64,000 bases of DNA from Acidobacteriota bacterium (GCA_023389035.1 JAEWFC010000021.1:1-64000); one strand, 5' to 3'. Shown: positions 1 through 8,346, counted from the stretch's first letter. Notes: generated from the sequence alone by a model not told the origin. Made by a program: numbers and translations.

Positions 1-2567
1 GAAGCGGTCTTGGCGTCGCGACGCATCCTGTTGCCCAGCTTAAGCAAGAGGATAATCCCGTCCTACCCTCGCTGCAAAGCACGCACCGTCCACGCTCACC
101 ACGCACCCATTCTTTTCATACCATTTACGACACGCAGGGACGACTAATTGAGGTCACCGATGCGAACAACAAGGTTACGAACTTCGGATACGATCAAAGG
201 GCGCGAGTGACGAGTGTCACGAATGCGTTAAGTCAAACAACAACGATCGATTATGATCTGAACAATCGACTTAAGAAGATCACTTTTCCGGACACGAACT
301 ACGTTCAGCACACATACGATCTGGCGGGACGAAGAAGCGCTACGCGGGATGCGCGAGGTAACTCAACGACATACGATTATGATAATGCTTATCGGCTTAC
401 GAGCGTCACCGATCCGCTAGGTCACGCTAAGACGTTCGGATACGATCTGATGTCGAATCTTACTTCGCAGACGGACGCCCTCGGCAACACGACAAATCTC
501 GACTATGACGATTTCGATCGGCTGAAGAAGATCGTCTATCCTCCGGCAAGCAAGGGAGCTACACAGCTCGAAAAAACGATCACTTATGACAAACTGGGAA
601 ATATAAAGACTCGAGTCGATACGGCGGGAAGGACGACGAGCTACGACTACGACACGTCGAACCGCCTGATCAAAATTACGGATGCGGATAATAAACTGAC
701 ACAATTCGAATACAGCCTGCGATCCCACCTTGAGAAAGTGAAGGACCCGCTCAATCAGGAGTATGTCTTTACGTATGATCCTCTGGGCAGAAAACTCTCA
801 GAAACGCGCGCCGGAACGACGATGAGCTATCTCTACGACGCCGTTGGGAACCGCACCAAACGGACAGATCATAATGGGACCGTTACGAACTATACGTACG
901 ACAACCTGAACAGATTGACGAGCGGGTCTCTTGGAACCTACACGTACGATGACTTGTCACGAATGCTGACGGCGACAAACTATTATGGCACGGTAAGCTT
1001 CACTTACGACAGCCGGGGACGTGTTGACACCACGACCGACGTTTACGGCAAAGTGCTCGACTACGACTACGACGAGAATGGCAACCGCATGCTGATGAAA
1101 CTTGACGGTTCGAGCCACACGGGCTATACATACGATGCAGCGAACCGGCTTTCAACGATCACAAATGTGCCGGAAAGCGCGACCACGACGTACTCCTACA
1201 ACCTTGCAGATAAACTCCTATCAAAGGCTTTGCCAAATGGGGTTACTACGACCTATGCCTACGATGGGATGTCACGACTGACGCGGCTGAAGGACGAGGG
1301 AACGACGGTTATATCCGACCGGCAGTACACGTTCAACACCGCGAACCAGATCGCCTCGATAACAGAGCCGACCCGGACACGAAGCTTCACTTACGACAAT
1401 GTTGACCGCCTTACCGGTGCGACCGACACGCTTTTCGGAAACGAAAGTTATGCGTACGACGCGGCGGGAAACCGAACAAGTTCACATCGAAGTTCGACCT
1501 ACTCACACAACCCCTTCAACCGACTCGCATCTACTAATTCGGCCAGCTACACCTACGACAATAACGGGGCGATGACTTCGCGGACCGATGGTAACGGGAC
1601 GCTGAACTTCTCCCATGACAGTGAAGGACGGCTGTTGAATGCATATAGATTTGACGGAGCAATGGGATTCGAATTTGCGGAGTATCACTACGACGCGCTT
1701 GGACGCAGGATATCGAAGAGTGAACCGTACGACCTGCCTTCGCAGTACACCTACGACGGCAACAATCTTCTTGTCAGCAGTTGGGGCGGCATGGTCACGA
1801 AGTACGTAAATGGTCCAGGAATTGACAATCCTCTGAGTGTTAAGGTGGCAGGTTCTTCCAGCTGGTCATACCCACTCGCCGACCACTTGGGCACCCTCGG
1901 AGCAACGGATTCGTTCGGCAACGGTGGTTACCGTTTTACCGGTCGAGAGTATGACAACTTCACCGAACTCTACTACTACCGTGCCCGGATGTACGATCCC
2001 CAACTCGGCCGTTTCACGGCCGAAGATCCGATCGGCTTTCGCGGAGGAGTAAACTGGTTCGCCTATACCAAAAACGATCCGGTGAACTATATCGATCCGT
2101 TCGGACTTAGCCCAGAGAATTGTACATCATGCCCTGGCAACGGACGACCGAAATTGTGGGACAAGCCTCAATTCGAGTCCGGTCCCTACGCCGATCCGAA
2201 TCCGCTTACTACGATGGAGAAAGGGGATATCTCGAATTTCTGGGAAGATCCGTGGGGCACCGTTGTTAACGCTGTTCCTTACTATTGTTACAACTTCGGC
2301 CTCAAAGGATTATTTGGCGATCTGGGGCCACGGGGCACTGGGCTCTTTGGACGAAGCATGGGAGGAGTGCCCGGCGGTCCGGAGATGATCAATACACTGG
2401 AAATGGGACCGGATCTATATAACACGTTAGACACTGTTGACCGACGGAACCAGGACTATAACGACGCCATCCGTTGTGCGAGCGGGAACTGCTCGACTTC
2501 TCCATACGCCCGCGGAAACGGCTTGGGCGGCACGAATAACGGTTGGCCGTCGCCGCCCGGAAACTAG
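1..2567 (+). CDS. RHS/YD-repeat protein, 5' end outside window
   Basis: The reading frame is open from the first complete codon (base 3) to the stop at 2565-2567, so the gene starts upstream of the window. It contains about thirty YD repeats (pattern YDxxGRLxxxT) and ends with the canonical RHS core block: GREYDNFTELYYYRARMYDP, then a GRFTAEDPIGF motif, and finally DPFGL at about base 2106. RHS proteins form a secreted beta-cocoon shell that encloses a variable C-terminal tip, usually a toxin in polymorphic toxin systems. The tip here is about 150 residues (2109-2567), Gly/Pro/Asn-rich with several Cys. I do not recognise a toxin family in it. A GTG at 207 is an in-frame internal codon and not a credible start. 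The two genes directly downstream may be functionally linked to the tip. Confidence 0.9.
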   Translation, partial: SGLGVATHPVAQLKQEDNPVLPSLQSTHRPRSPRTHSFHTIYDTQGRLIEVTDANNKVTNFGYDQRARVTSVTNALSQTTTIDYDLNNRLKKITFPDTNYVQHTYDLAGRRSATRDARGNSTTYDYDNAYRLTSVTDPLGHAKTFGYDLMSNLTSQTDALGNTTNLDYDDFDRLKKIVYPPASKGATQLEKTITYDKLGNIKTRVDTAGRTTSYDYDTSNRLIKITDADNKLTQFEYSLRSHLEKVKDPLNQEYVFTYDPLGRKLSETRAGTTMSYLYDAVGNRTKRTDHNGTVTNYTYDNLNRLTSGSLGTYTYDDLSRMLTATNYYGTVSFTYDSRGRVDTTTDVYGKVLDYDYDENGNRMLMKLDGSSHTGYTYDAANRLSTITNVPESATTTYSYNLADKLLSKALPNGVTTTYAYDGMSRLTRLKDEGTTVISDRQYTFNTANQIASITEPTRTRSFTYDNVDRLTGATDTLFGNESYAYDAAGNRTSSHRSSTYSHNPFNRLASTNSASYTYDNNGAMTSRTDGNGTLNFSHDSEGRLLNAYRFDGAMGFEFAEYHYDALGRRISKSEPYDLPSQYTYDGNNLLVSSWGGMVTKYVNGPGIDNPLSVKVAGSSSWSYPLADHLGTLGATDSFGNGGYRFTGREYDNFTELYYYRARMYDPQLGRFTAEDPIGFRGGVNWFAYTKNDPVNYIDPFGLSPENCTSCPGNGRPKLWDKPQFESGPYADPNPLTTMEKGDISNFWEDPWGTVVNAVPYYCYNFGLKGLFGDLGPRGTGLFGRSMGGVPGGPEMINTLEMGPDLYNTLDTVDRRNQDYNDAIRCASGNCSTSPYARGNGLGGTNNGWPSPPGN

Positions 2568-2588
2568 CTTTGTCGATTGGAGGCGGCG

Positions 2589-3152
2589 TTGAAGCGAAGA
2601 AGGATAACTGCGATTTGCATACAGTTCATCACTGTATTCATTTCTTTTGTCTACCTCCCTACTGCGGCTTACTCTCTTGATTGCCAGTTCGAACAATCGC
2701 CCGAGCAAGCTGTTAATTCAGCGCAGGCCATCTTTATCGGAAAAGCGGTCGAGGAACGCTCGGTTCCGATGTCGACCAAGGGCGGGACCTCACTCGGGTA
2801 CAAAGAGGTCAAATTCGAAGTAACCAGATCATGGAAACTGATCGACAAACGAACGGTCTGGATACGTATTGCGGCGAAACGTGGTGACGATTGTGGATTC
2901 GAGTCGACTGGCCACGAGTATCTGGTGTATGCGAATCAGATGAATGACGTCCTCTACATATCGCCGATGTCTAGAACGATGCCAACCGATCTGGCTGGGA
3001 GGGACATGGTCGCCCTAGGCACCGAATATCTGCACATTTCCGAAGGTGAGTTTGCACTCTACGATTTTAAGCTTTGGGTAGTAGCAGGTGTCTTTGGTCT
3101 TATTTTGTTAATAGGCGCTTGCTTTATTCTGGCTCGCGTGTGGAAGGTCTGA
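2589..3152 (+). CDS. Secreted NTR/TIMP-like protein with C-terminal membrane segment
   Basis: I chose TTG at 2589 because a GGAGG ribosome-binding site lies at 2579-2583, five bases upstream. This gives 187 residues starting MKRRR followed by a hydrophobic stretch ending in AYS, a good signal peptide. The mature part starts LDCQFEQ and shows the pattern of bacterial netrin/TIMP-like domains: AQAIFIGKAVEE, then V-F-E-V-x-R-x-W, then a CGF motif and YLVYA. A single membrane helix lies near the C-terminus (LWVVAGVFGLILLIGACFIL). It begins 21 bases after the RHS stop and ends directly against the next gene. Function is unknown; a role with the RHS tip (immunity or accessory) is conceivable but unproven. 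Confidence 0.7.
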   Translation: MKRRRITAICIQFITVFISFVYLPTAAYSLDCQFEQSPEQAVNSAQAIFIGKAVEERSVPMSTKGGTSLGYKEVKFEVTRSWKLIDKRTVWIRIAAKRGDDCGFESTGHEYLVYANQMNDVLYISPMSRTMPTDLAGRDMVALGTEYLHISEGEFALYDFKLWVVAGVFGLILLIGACFILARVWKV

Positions 3153-3671
3153 ATGTCGAGGTTTATGAAACGTTTTCACTTCATCGCTGCCCTGACCGTA
3201 TTCATGTGCACTGCATGCAACACCAGCCGCGAACCTGACCCACAGCTTAAATTCTCGCTGATGTGCGTAAAGGGTGAAGCGGGGCCGATAAAGACGTTAC
3301 TTGCATCATCGCATGAGATAAATATTAACGCGGTTAACGACAAGGTAGGGCCATGTTTGAGCAGCGCCGCCTATGGAGGCCACGTCGAGTTAGTTGAATT
3401 TCTATTGTCTGATCCGAGGACCGATGTCAACGTTCTGGATCAAAAGGGAGCTCCACCCTTGGTACATGCAGTGATCGGCAATCAAACAGAAGTGGTGAGG
3501 ATCCTGCTGAATGCCGGGGCCGACACGAACTTGATCATCCCGAACGACATGGGGAAGATGACCGATATAACCGTGATGAAGATCGCGAAGATCCGCGGCA
3601 ATCCTGAGATAATTAGCATGTTGGAGAATTCGCCTGATGCAGGAAGAAGGAATAAGAGCACCGGACATTAG
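3153..3671 (+). CDS. Ankyrin-repeat lipoprotein
   Basis: The ATG follows the previous stop directly (TGA 3150-3152, ATG 3153) with GGAAGG as ribosome-binding site, so the two genes are translationally linked. The 172-residue product has a basic N-terminus, a hydrophobic stretch and a lipobox-like MCTAC at about residue 22, so it is probably a lipoprotein. Two to three ankyrin repeats follow, clearest in AAYGGHVELVEFLLSD and HAVIGNQTEVVRILLNAGAD. Ankyrin proteins are common as immunity-type proteins behind RHS and other polymorphic toxin genes, which fits the position here. That role is inference; the sequence only shows the fold. Confidence 0.7.
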   Translation: MSRFMKRFHFIAALTVFMCTACNTSREPDPQLKFSLMCVKGEAGPIKTLLASSHEININAVNDKVGPCLSSAAYGGHVELVEFLLSDPRTDVNVLDQKGAPPLVHAVIGNQTEVVRILLNAGADTNLIIPNDMGKMTDITVMKIAKIRGNPEIISMLENSPDAGRRNKSTGH

Positions 3672-3981
3672 CGAAAGAATTTTAAGAGGCGTCATCTTTT
3701 CGCAGATTTGGTTTTCAGAAAACAGCATCCGGTTACATCGCTGTGATCGACGACATGGATCTTGACTCATCGACTCGGTAAGGACTTTGTCGTGAGGGCT
3801 GCAAAACCACGATCACGAAGCGGCCGCCCGAGAGAAGGCCAAGAAATCAGGGAGACTCGCCGAACAGGTCGAATAGTTTTAGAGATCGAAGCCGAGTTTG
3901 GAGCAAGCCTCGCCTTCGGCTCGGCCCGCTCCAAACCCGGGAATTTCAAACAAAAGTACGCCCTCTTTCTACACACTGTAG
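3672..3981. other. Non-coding gap with large hairpin
   Basis: I see no credible gene. The notable structure is an inverted repeat at 3892-3940, with arms CCGAGTTTGGAGC and GCTCCAAACCCGG (12 of 13 pairs) around a 23-base loop that itself contains AGCC/GGCT. No T-tract follows it, so it is not a typical terminator. The region separates the RHS-linked genes from a decayed gene and may mark a rearrangement junction. Confidence 0.5.
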
Positions 3982-4359
3982 ATAACTGCTTGCTACGTGC
4001 CGGAAACACATAACCGCACGAATGGCGTCCTGACCCCGATCTCTGCAATCGTGAGCGAGATTGACGCAAAACGGAATGAGCATGACGGTGTCACGATTCT
4101 CGGAGGCGAGCCATTCGACCAAGCGGAAGCACTTTCGGTTCTTGTTGGCGATCTGAAAGAGAAAAACTTTCACCTCACGCTATACACCGGCTACAACGTC
4201 GAAAACCTTCGCGAACGCGACGAACCGTGTATTAGCGACACTCTCTCCCACATTGACCTGCTTATCGACGGACCCTACATCCGCGAGCTCGCAAAAAACG
4301 CCGGCGAATACCGCGGCTCGTCCAATCAGAGGCTCATTCTTTTCAGCAATATTTCGTAA
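3982..4359 (+). pseudogene. Truncated NrdG-like radical SAM activase remnant
   Basis: The frame opens after a stop at 3979-3981 and encodes CYVPETHN, the segment that carries the third cysteine of the radical SAM CxxxCxxC motif in activase-like proteins of the anaerobic ribonucleotide reductase type. It continues with DGVTILGGEPFDQAEAL, then LYTGYNVENL, and IDLLIDGPYI with the family-typical NQR near the end. About 40-60 N-terminal residues, including the first two cluster cysteines, are absent, and I do not find them in another frame upstream. The protein could not bind the [4Fe-4S] cluster, so this is best read as a pseudogene. A GTG at 3997 would give a 120-residue product, but that would start inside the motif. 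Confidence 0.7.
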
Positions 4360-4540
4360 TGCTCCCAAGGCATACGTGATGCAGAATTACGCCATTGGTG
4401 CAGCAATTCGCCAGCGACCAATAATCTGGAACCGTGCGCTCGCGTTTTGCCAGCCGCCTGAAAAAGGCACGACTTTTGCTTTGGATTACTATGAGATTGC
4501 CGCCACGCTTGCGCATTTCAATATGAGGATGAATCGGAAA

Positions 4541-4741
4541 ATGAATCACATGGAAGGAAATGTCGTTCACCGACTGCTAATCACACAAAAGGAAGCGGAG
4601 AAACGGTGGAGAACATCGCGTCAAACGCTCTGGCACATGAGACGAAAAGGGCTCCCCTTCTACAGGCTAAATACGAAAATCCTGTATGATGTGGCTGAAG
4701 TCGAAGCGTTCATACGCCGAGGACCCCGGGTTATTAACTAA
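4541..4741 (+). CDS. Small excisionase-like helix-turn-helix protein
   Basis: The frame is open from 4253, but only the C-terminal part looks like protein: LITQKEAEKRWRTSRQTLW followed by a KILYDVAEVEAFI segment. This is the layout of MerR/excisionase-type winged-helix DNA-binding domains (HTH_17 style). I prefer the ATG at 4541 (66 residues), 12 bases after a GAGG; ATGs at 4523, 4529 and 4550 are alternatives. Proteins of this kind are often excisionases or small regulators of mobile elements. Its position in a patch of decayed genes near a tRNA fits an island remnant, but no integrase is seen in the window. Confidence 0.55.
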   Translation: MNHMEGNVVHRLLITQKEAEKRWRTSRQTLWHMRRKGLPFYRLNTKILYDVAEVEAFIRRGPRVIN

Positions 4742-4826
4742 AATCCTTAAGACTTTACAAGTGGCTCCAGAACGTCTCGCCAAGAGAGATTTTTGTCATC
4801 GACGCGGGTGATGCCCGCGTATTAAA

Positions 4827-5885
4827 TCATTCGTTCAGAACGAGGGGTCTTAATTTATCCTTCCGTGCACCTACGTTGAACTGGAGAAGTCCATCAATTT
4901 CGGTTATTTGAGGATCGGCGACGGAAATCCAACCGCCCGTTCCGTGCCAAATCTGACGCTTGTTTGCCTTAATGAAGGGGTCAGTATCTATGAAGACCAA
5001 ATCGTAGACTCGGGCCAGCTCGCCTAAGAATTGAACACCCCCACGAACTACTAAGCGCAGTTTACGCGGCACCACATCAGCGAGTTTGAGGAGCCGATCC
5101 ACGTAAATTCGTTTCCTTTCGCCCAGAATTGTGGCGAACTCGAACGCGACCGTATTTACTTCAGGCCGATGGATAATGAATTCCGTCCATCGTGCCCAGT
5201 CCATTGCCGTACGGCCGTTAAGATGTAAGGCGGTTGGTATTCCGGCCCGCGTAAATTCGCTCCAGCAAATCGCGATTCGCTTCAAATTGTACAAGTCAGT
5301 CCATCGAGGAACATTAGCGAACGTGCTGAAGTTTGGAGTCGTAACCAGATCGGGCTCAATTGACGCGAGCGCCCTGAGAAATCTGTCATTCCGAGCCAAC
5401 CAGTATTTCTCTAAGGGCGGATCATCGGCAATGCCGGAAACTACAAGCTTCGATGACGGCTCAATCCCAAAGCGGTTAGCGAGTTGATCACGAGATGTAA
5501 ATTTTGGATCGCCCGACTTGAAGTCGATTAATTGACCGAGTTCAATCCCAACCGCGTCTGCCACCAGAGCCACTGGTCGGCTTTTCGATTTGTGATACAC
5601 AAGCGGCACGTAAAACGGGATCTGCCTATGCTCTACTTCGACATGTCTCGGAATGTCATCTGGGTCGAAACCACCGATTGAATTTACCTGCTCAACATAG
5701 CCATTGACGTCACGCGGACAGACGAAGTCGCAGCCCTCGGGCTGATGGCAACACAAATCTAAACAGTTAACCATGTTCGGAACGGATAACCCTCCGCAGA
5801 TCCGTTGGTCTTCACAATTTCCGCAACCTAGACCATATGCATGGCCACTATCCCGGAGGAGGCGTTTTCGAAGTCGTCGGTCCAT
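4827..5885 (-). CDS. Cys-rich DUF4417-like protein, last gene of a four-gene cassette
   Basis: The product has 352 residues. A strong ribosome-binding site (GGAGGG) sits just before the ATG at 5885, inside the end of the preceding gene (38-base overlap). The N-terminus has eight cysteines between residues 21 and 56, in a pattern starting CGNCEDQRIC and ending CDFVCP, suggesting a zinc or iron-sulfur site. The central part (about 170-300) alternates predicted beta strands and helices like a TIM barrel, with the signature TTPNFSTFANVPR followed by GIPTALHLNGRT, which recalls DUF4417 and more distantly tRNA-guanine-transglycosylase-like proteins. The match is by eye and could be wrong. It belongs with the ATPase, STAS and small basic genes upstream. 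Confidence 0.6.
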   Translation of the reverse strand: MDRRLRKRLLRDSGHAYGLGCGNCEDQRICGGLSVPNMVNCLDLCCHQPEGCDFVCPRDVNGYVEQVNSIGGFDPDDIPRHVEVEHRQIPFYVPLVYHKSKSRPVALVADAVGIELGQLIDFKSGDPKFTSRDQLANRFGIEPSSKLVVSGIADDPPLEKYWLARNDRFLRALASIEPDLVTTPNFSTFANVPRWTDLYNLKRIAICWSEFTRAGIPTALHLNGRTAMDWARWTEFIIHRPEVNTVAFEFATILGERKRIYVDRLLKLADVVPRKLRLVVRGGVQFLGELARVYDLVFIDTDPFIKANKRQIWHGTGGWISVADPQITEIDGLLQFNVGARKDKLRPLVLNE

Positions 5886-6246
5886 CGCTCCCTCCTGATC
5901 GCACCTGACTCATTATTGCGATTGCCAGCTGCTTTGATTTATTCATTTTATGGTCCACCCGGCCGACCGCACGTCCCCCAGATTCTCGGATCTCATTTTT
6001 GAGGGAATTTCGCATATTGGGTATAAACGCGATTTTGTTCCTCAACTTAAAGACGTCGACCTGATTTCCGCTGATACAGACTTCCAGTTCATCGCCCTCC
6101 GCCACCGTAGCATCGCAAATCAACTTCGCTGATACAATCGACTCGTGCTCTATCCTCGGAAGAAGCTCTTCTGACAGTTCCTTCTTCTTTCGCTCACGAC
6201 ATTTCTTCAGGCTGCCACCTTTCTTGAACATGAATTCGTTTCCCAC
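5848..6246 (-). CDS. Small basic protein, possibly HIRAN-like
   Basis: The gene starts with GTG at 6246, seven bases after GGAG, and only two bases downstream of the stop of the STAS-like gene, so the two are translationally coupled. The 132-residue product is Lys/Arg-rich at its N-terminus (KKCRERKKKE). Its middle part has a beta-rich pattern, GDELEVCISGNQVDVFKL then KIAFIP, and a later GRAVGRVD. This layout is reminiscent of HIRAN domains, which bind DNA ends, but the resemblance is weak and unverified. The Pro/Ser-rich C-terminus overlaps the next gene by 38 bases. No confident function. Confidence 0.55.
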   Translation of the reverse strand: MGNEFMFKKGGSLKKCRERKKKELSEELLPRIEHESIVSAKLICDATVAEGDELEVCISGNQVDVFKLRNKIAFIPNMRNSLKNEIRESGGRAVGRVDHKMNKSKQLAIAIMSQVRSGGSDGPTTSKTPPPG

Positions 6247-6248
6247 TT

Positions 6249-6809
6249 TTAAACTCCTTCCCTTTGCGTCTCTAAAACCGGTCGATACGTCTTGCTCCGC
6301 CCACTTCTGAACTCCATAAGCAGGCCTTTTTGACTAAGCGTCGCTAAGCGATTGTTCCACCCAGTTGCCTGCACATCCTTATACTTCTCAGACAAATGCG
6401 TTGCGTCCGTCTGGGTTTCCTCCTCAACAGCGCGCAGCGTGAAAAGCTGCTTTTCTTCGAGGTTCCCGATCCAGCGAGGCTCCGAAATTGTTCCGTCTTC
6501 ATCTAAGTTACAGATAAAAATTGCGTCGGGAGTGACATCTAGGAGCCAGGCAAGCTCGTCCCTCGACTCCTCATCAAGGTTGCAGACGACTATGTATCCG
6601 TCCATTCTCCTTGCGTAGATTCGAAGGGGCAATACTGCCTGACTGAAAAAACTCCCGCTTGCAGATAGTCCCGCGAAATCCAGGAACACAGGTGTTGGTT
6701 TCGCTTGCTTATCAATACTCGCGATCAGCTTCGGGTAAATTCGTCGTCCCGCGAGCCCACTGAGAAACTGGCGGCCATCGGCAAAATCAGTGATCTTAAT
6801 TATAAGCAT
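6249..6809 (-). CDS. STAS-like protein with C-terminal winged helix (DUF4325-like)
   Basis: The product has 186 residues, with ATG at 6809 preceded by GAGGAAATA. Residues 1-105 look like a STAS-like alpha/beta domain of the DUF4325 kind: VFLDFAGLSASGSFFSQAVL resembles the strand-loop-helix that carries the phosphorylated Ser in anti-sigma antagonists. Residues 118-180 form a predicted winged helix, with AVEEETQTDATHLSE then WNNRLATLSQKGLL. Such proteins usually pair with a GHKL ATPase that binds or phosphorylates the STAS part, and the gene directly upstream encodes one. I infer a partner-switch regulator that binds DNA. A good sigma-70-like promoter lies in the gap upstream. Confidence 0.65.
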   Translation of the reverse strand: MLIIKITDFADGRQFLSGLAGRRIYPKLIASIDKQAKPTPVFLDFAGLSASGSFFSQAVLPLRIYARRMDGYIVVCNLDEESRDELAWLLDVTPDAIFICNLDEDGTISEPRWIGNLEEKQLFTLRAVEEETQTDATHLSEKYKDVQATGWNNRLATLSQKGLLMEFRSGRSKTYRPVLETQREGV

Positions 6810-6850
6810 TATTTCCTCACCTTACTCACATGCGTCACGTGAATGATATG

Positions 6851-6879
6851 AGGATAACTTGCGCATCCGGCTTTGTCAA
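6851..6879 (-). promoter_or_regulatory. Promoter for STAS-like gene
   Basis: On the minus strand TTGACA (6874-6879) and TATCCT (6851-6856) are separated by 17 bases. This is a near-consensus sigma-70-type promoter inside the 80-base gap between the ATPase gene and the STAS-like gene. An 8-base palindrome TCACGTGA at 6835-6842 lies just downstream of the expected start and could be an operator. It implies that the last three genes can be transcribed separately from the ATPase gene. Confidence 0.5.
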
Positions 6880-6889
6880 CTGATTATTT

Positions 6890-7852
6890 TTAATCGATTT
6901 TGCAGGAAAGAGAGATTGTGAATCCGCGAAGCATGGGAGCCATAAAGTCCTTCATCTTTATTGCATCTGCCTTTGCGCAGCTTGCGACTCCATCGTATAC
7001 GACGACCGCATCATACGTGTGAAATCTTAGGTCGCAGCAATTCTTCACGATATTGCGCAAGAGACCATTGAAGCCGGTCCCGCGCTGGTTGTCAGAGCGG
7101 AATCGAGAAACCCCATTTTTCAAGGCTAGATGTAAGGCTTCAAGAGGTTCTTCTAAATCTACATAGATCGGATTACGCCGCAGACTCTCGAGAACGCCGA
7201 TTCCCGCATCCCCGACACAATATTCAAAACGCCCCGACTCCCATTTATAACCCACCAAACCAGTATGTGTAGCCGCCGAATGCCATATTACGTTTTCGGC
7301 CATTTCTTCAAGGGTCCCAACTAGAGCCTGAGCCAGGTTCTTAACAATCCCAGATGCTTCAGCAGCACGTTGAGCTCTTAGCAAAAAGGACGTCCAAGTG
7401 GCTGATTCCACACCCGCGATGGAGCCCGGAATTTGAACAATTTCGCACTCGCTGAAATTAGAGTCTACCCGGCCATTTCGACCAGACGTGGCATGTTGGA
7501 GGTTTTCGATCGTCGTAGACCGGCGCAGAATTGAAAGAATCTCGCCGACAGAATCTTGATTGAGAAAGAACAATTCGAACGCGGGGCCGAGTTCCTGAAT
7601 GTCTATATCGCTGAGTTCGCCAAGAATCTCTGGAGCTGGAAGATTTTGAAGATCGTCCAGGAGCTGAAAATTGAGGAACGTCGCCACAACGATTATTGTA
7701 CGCCCTATCGTTACAACTCGACCACGCAGGCGTTGTAGCAGGCCACAACGCGTTTTGTTTGGAATCGCAGACCGGCCCCGTTCGGCGTGGTGGCGTTTGG
7801 ATAAAAAGGTGCCTCGCGTTCCGAATAGCTGCCAGGCAAAAGCGAGGTTCAT
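6890..7852 (-). CDS. GHKL (HATPase_c) ATPase-domain protein
   Basis: The product has 320 residues. The C-terminal half carries the three boxes of GHKL ATPases: N box EEMAENVIWHS (182-192), G1 box VGDAGIGV (213-220) and G2 box QRGTGFNGL (256-264). There is no dimerization/phosphoacceptor domain of a histidine kinase and no membrane segment, so it is closer to anti-sigma kinases or free-standing conflict-type HATPases. The first 60 residues are basic and unassigned; residues 60-170 look alpha/beta. The ATG at 7852 has only a weak ribosome-binding site, so a later start is possible. It heads the cassette and is the likely sensor or switch for the STAS-like protein. Confidence 0.7.
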   Translation of the reverse strand: MNLAFAWQLFGTRGTFLSKRHHAERGRSAIPNKTRCGLLQRLRGRVVTIGRTIIVVATFLNFQLLDDLQNLPAPEILGELSDIDIQELGPAFELFFLNQDSVGEILSILRRSTTIENLQHATSGRNGRVDSNFSECEIVQIPGSIAGVESATWTSFLLRAQRAAEASGIVKNLAQALVGTLEEMAENVIWHSAATHTGLVGYKWESGRFEYCVGDAGIGVLESLRRNPIYVDLEEPLEALHLALKNGVSRFRSDNQRGTGFNGLLRNIVKNCCDLRFHTYDAVVVYDGVASCAKADAIKMKDFMAPMLRGFTISLSCKID

Positions 7853-8346
7853 TGTGCTTTCTTTTTATCGTTCACCGGCGGCTTCGAGTGCCGAAACTTA
7901 CCTCGTCCATACCAAACACGATTGGCCTCCCACCACACCGGCCTTCAGCCGCCCCTCCTCTGGCAGGAGGGGAGCTATTGCGGTCGCGAAGAGAGCCGCG
8001 AAGATAAACGCGCGGTAGCCGAGCGGCGGTAGATAAAGGTCAGCCATCCGAGGGCGGCGATCATCCCACGCCGAGCCGGGGCGGCAGGAAGCCTAGGAAG
8101 GACGCTATGAAAAGAGATAGACTAAGCTCTCACACATTTACTTCATACCCTCAAAAGTTTGGTGGTGTCCTAGCGGCGAGATTATTGTATTCTGATCCAG
8201 GAACGGTAAAATCAACCCTTTTCGTTTTAGACTTTCCGTAGCTAGACTGAGTTGCGATTTAAGGAACAAATTCAAATCTTTGGTGTGAAATCGGGTGGGA
8301 CTCAGTTGATACGATTTGGTGGTCGGCTGTAACTTATTGAAAACAT
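7853..8346. other. Long gap beside tRNA-Gly, no gene seen
   Basis: This stretch holds no convincing reading frame. A perfect hairpin CCCCTCCT-ctggc-AGGAGGGG lies at 7952-7972 without a T-tract. The rest is low-information sequence up to the 3' end of the tRNA gene. It must contain the promoter of the ATPase gene, which I cannot place. The position next to the tRNA 3' end makes it a likely scar of insertion and decay. Confidence 0.45.

Noticed and set aside
3925..3935. GCCCGCTCCAA, an 11-base match to the 3' end of the tRNA-Gly
   Set aside because: It is inverted relative to the tRNA, whereas an attachment-site copy should be direct. Eleven bases can also occur by chance in GC-rich sequence.
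3762..4013. Open frame of 83 codons
   Set aside because: Arg/Gly-rich composition, no ribosome-binding site, and it runs across the large hairpin and the start of the activase remnant in another frame.
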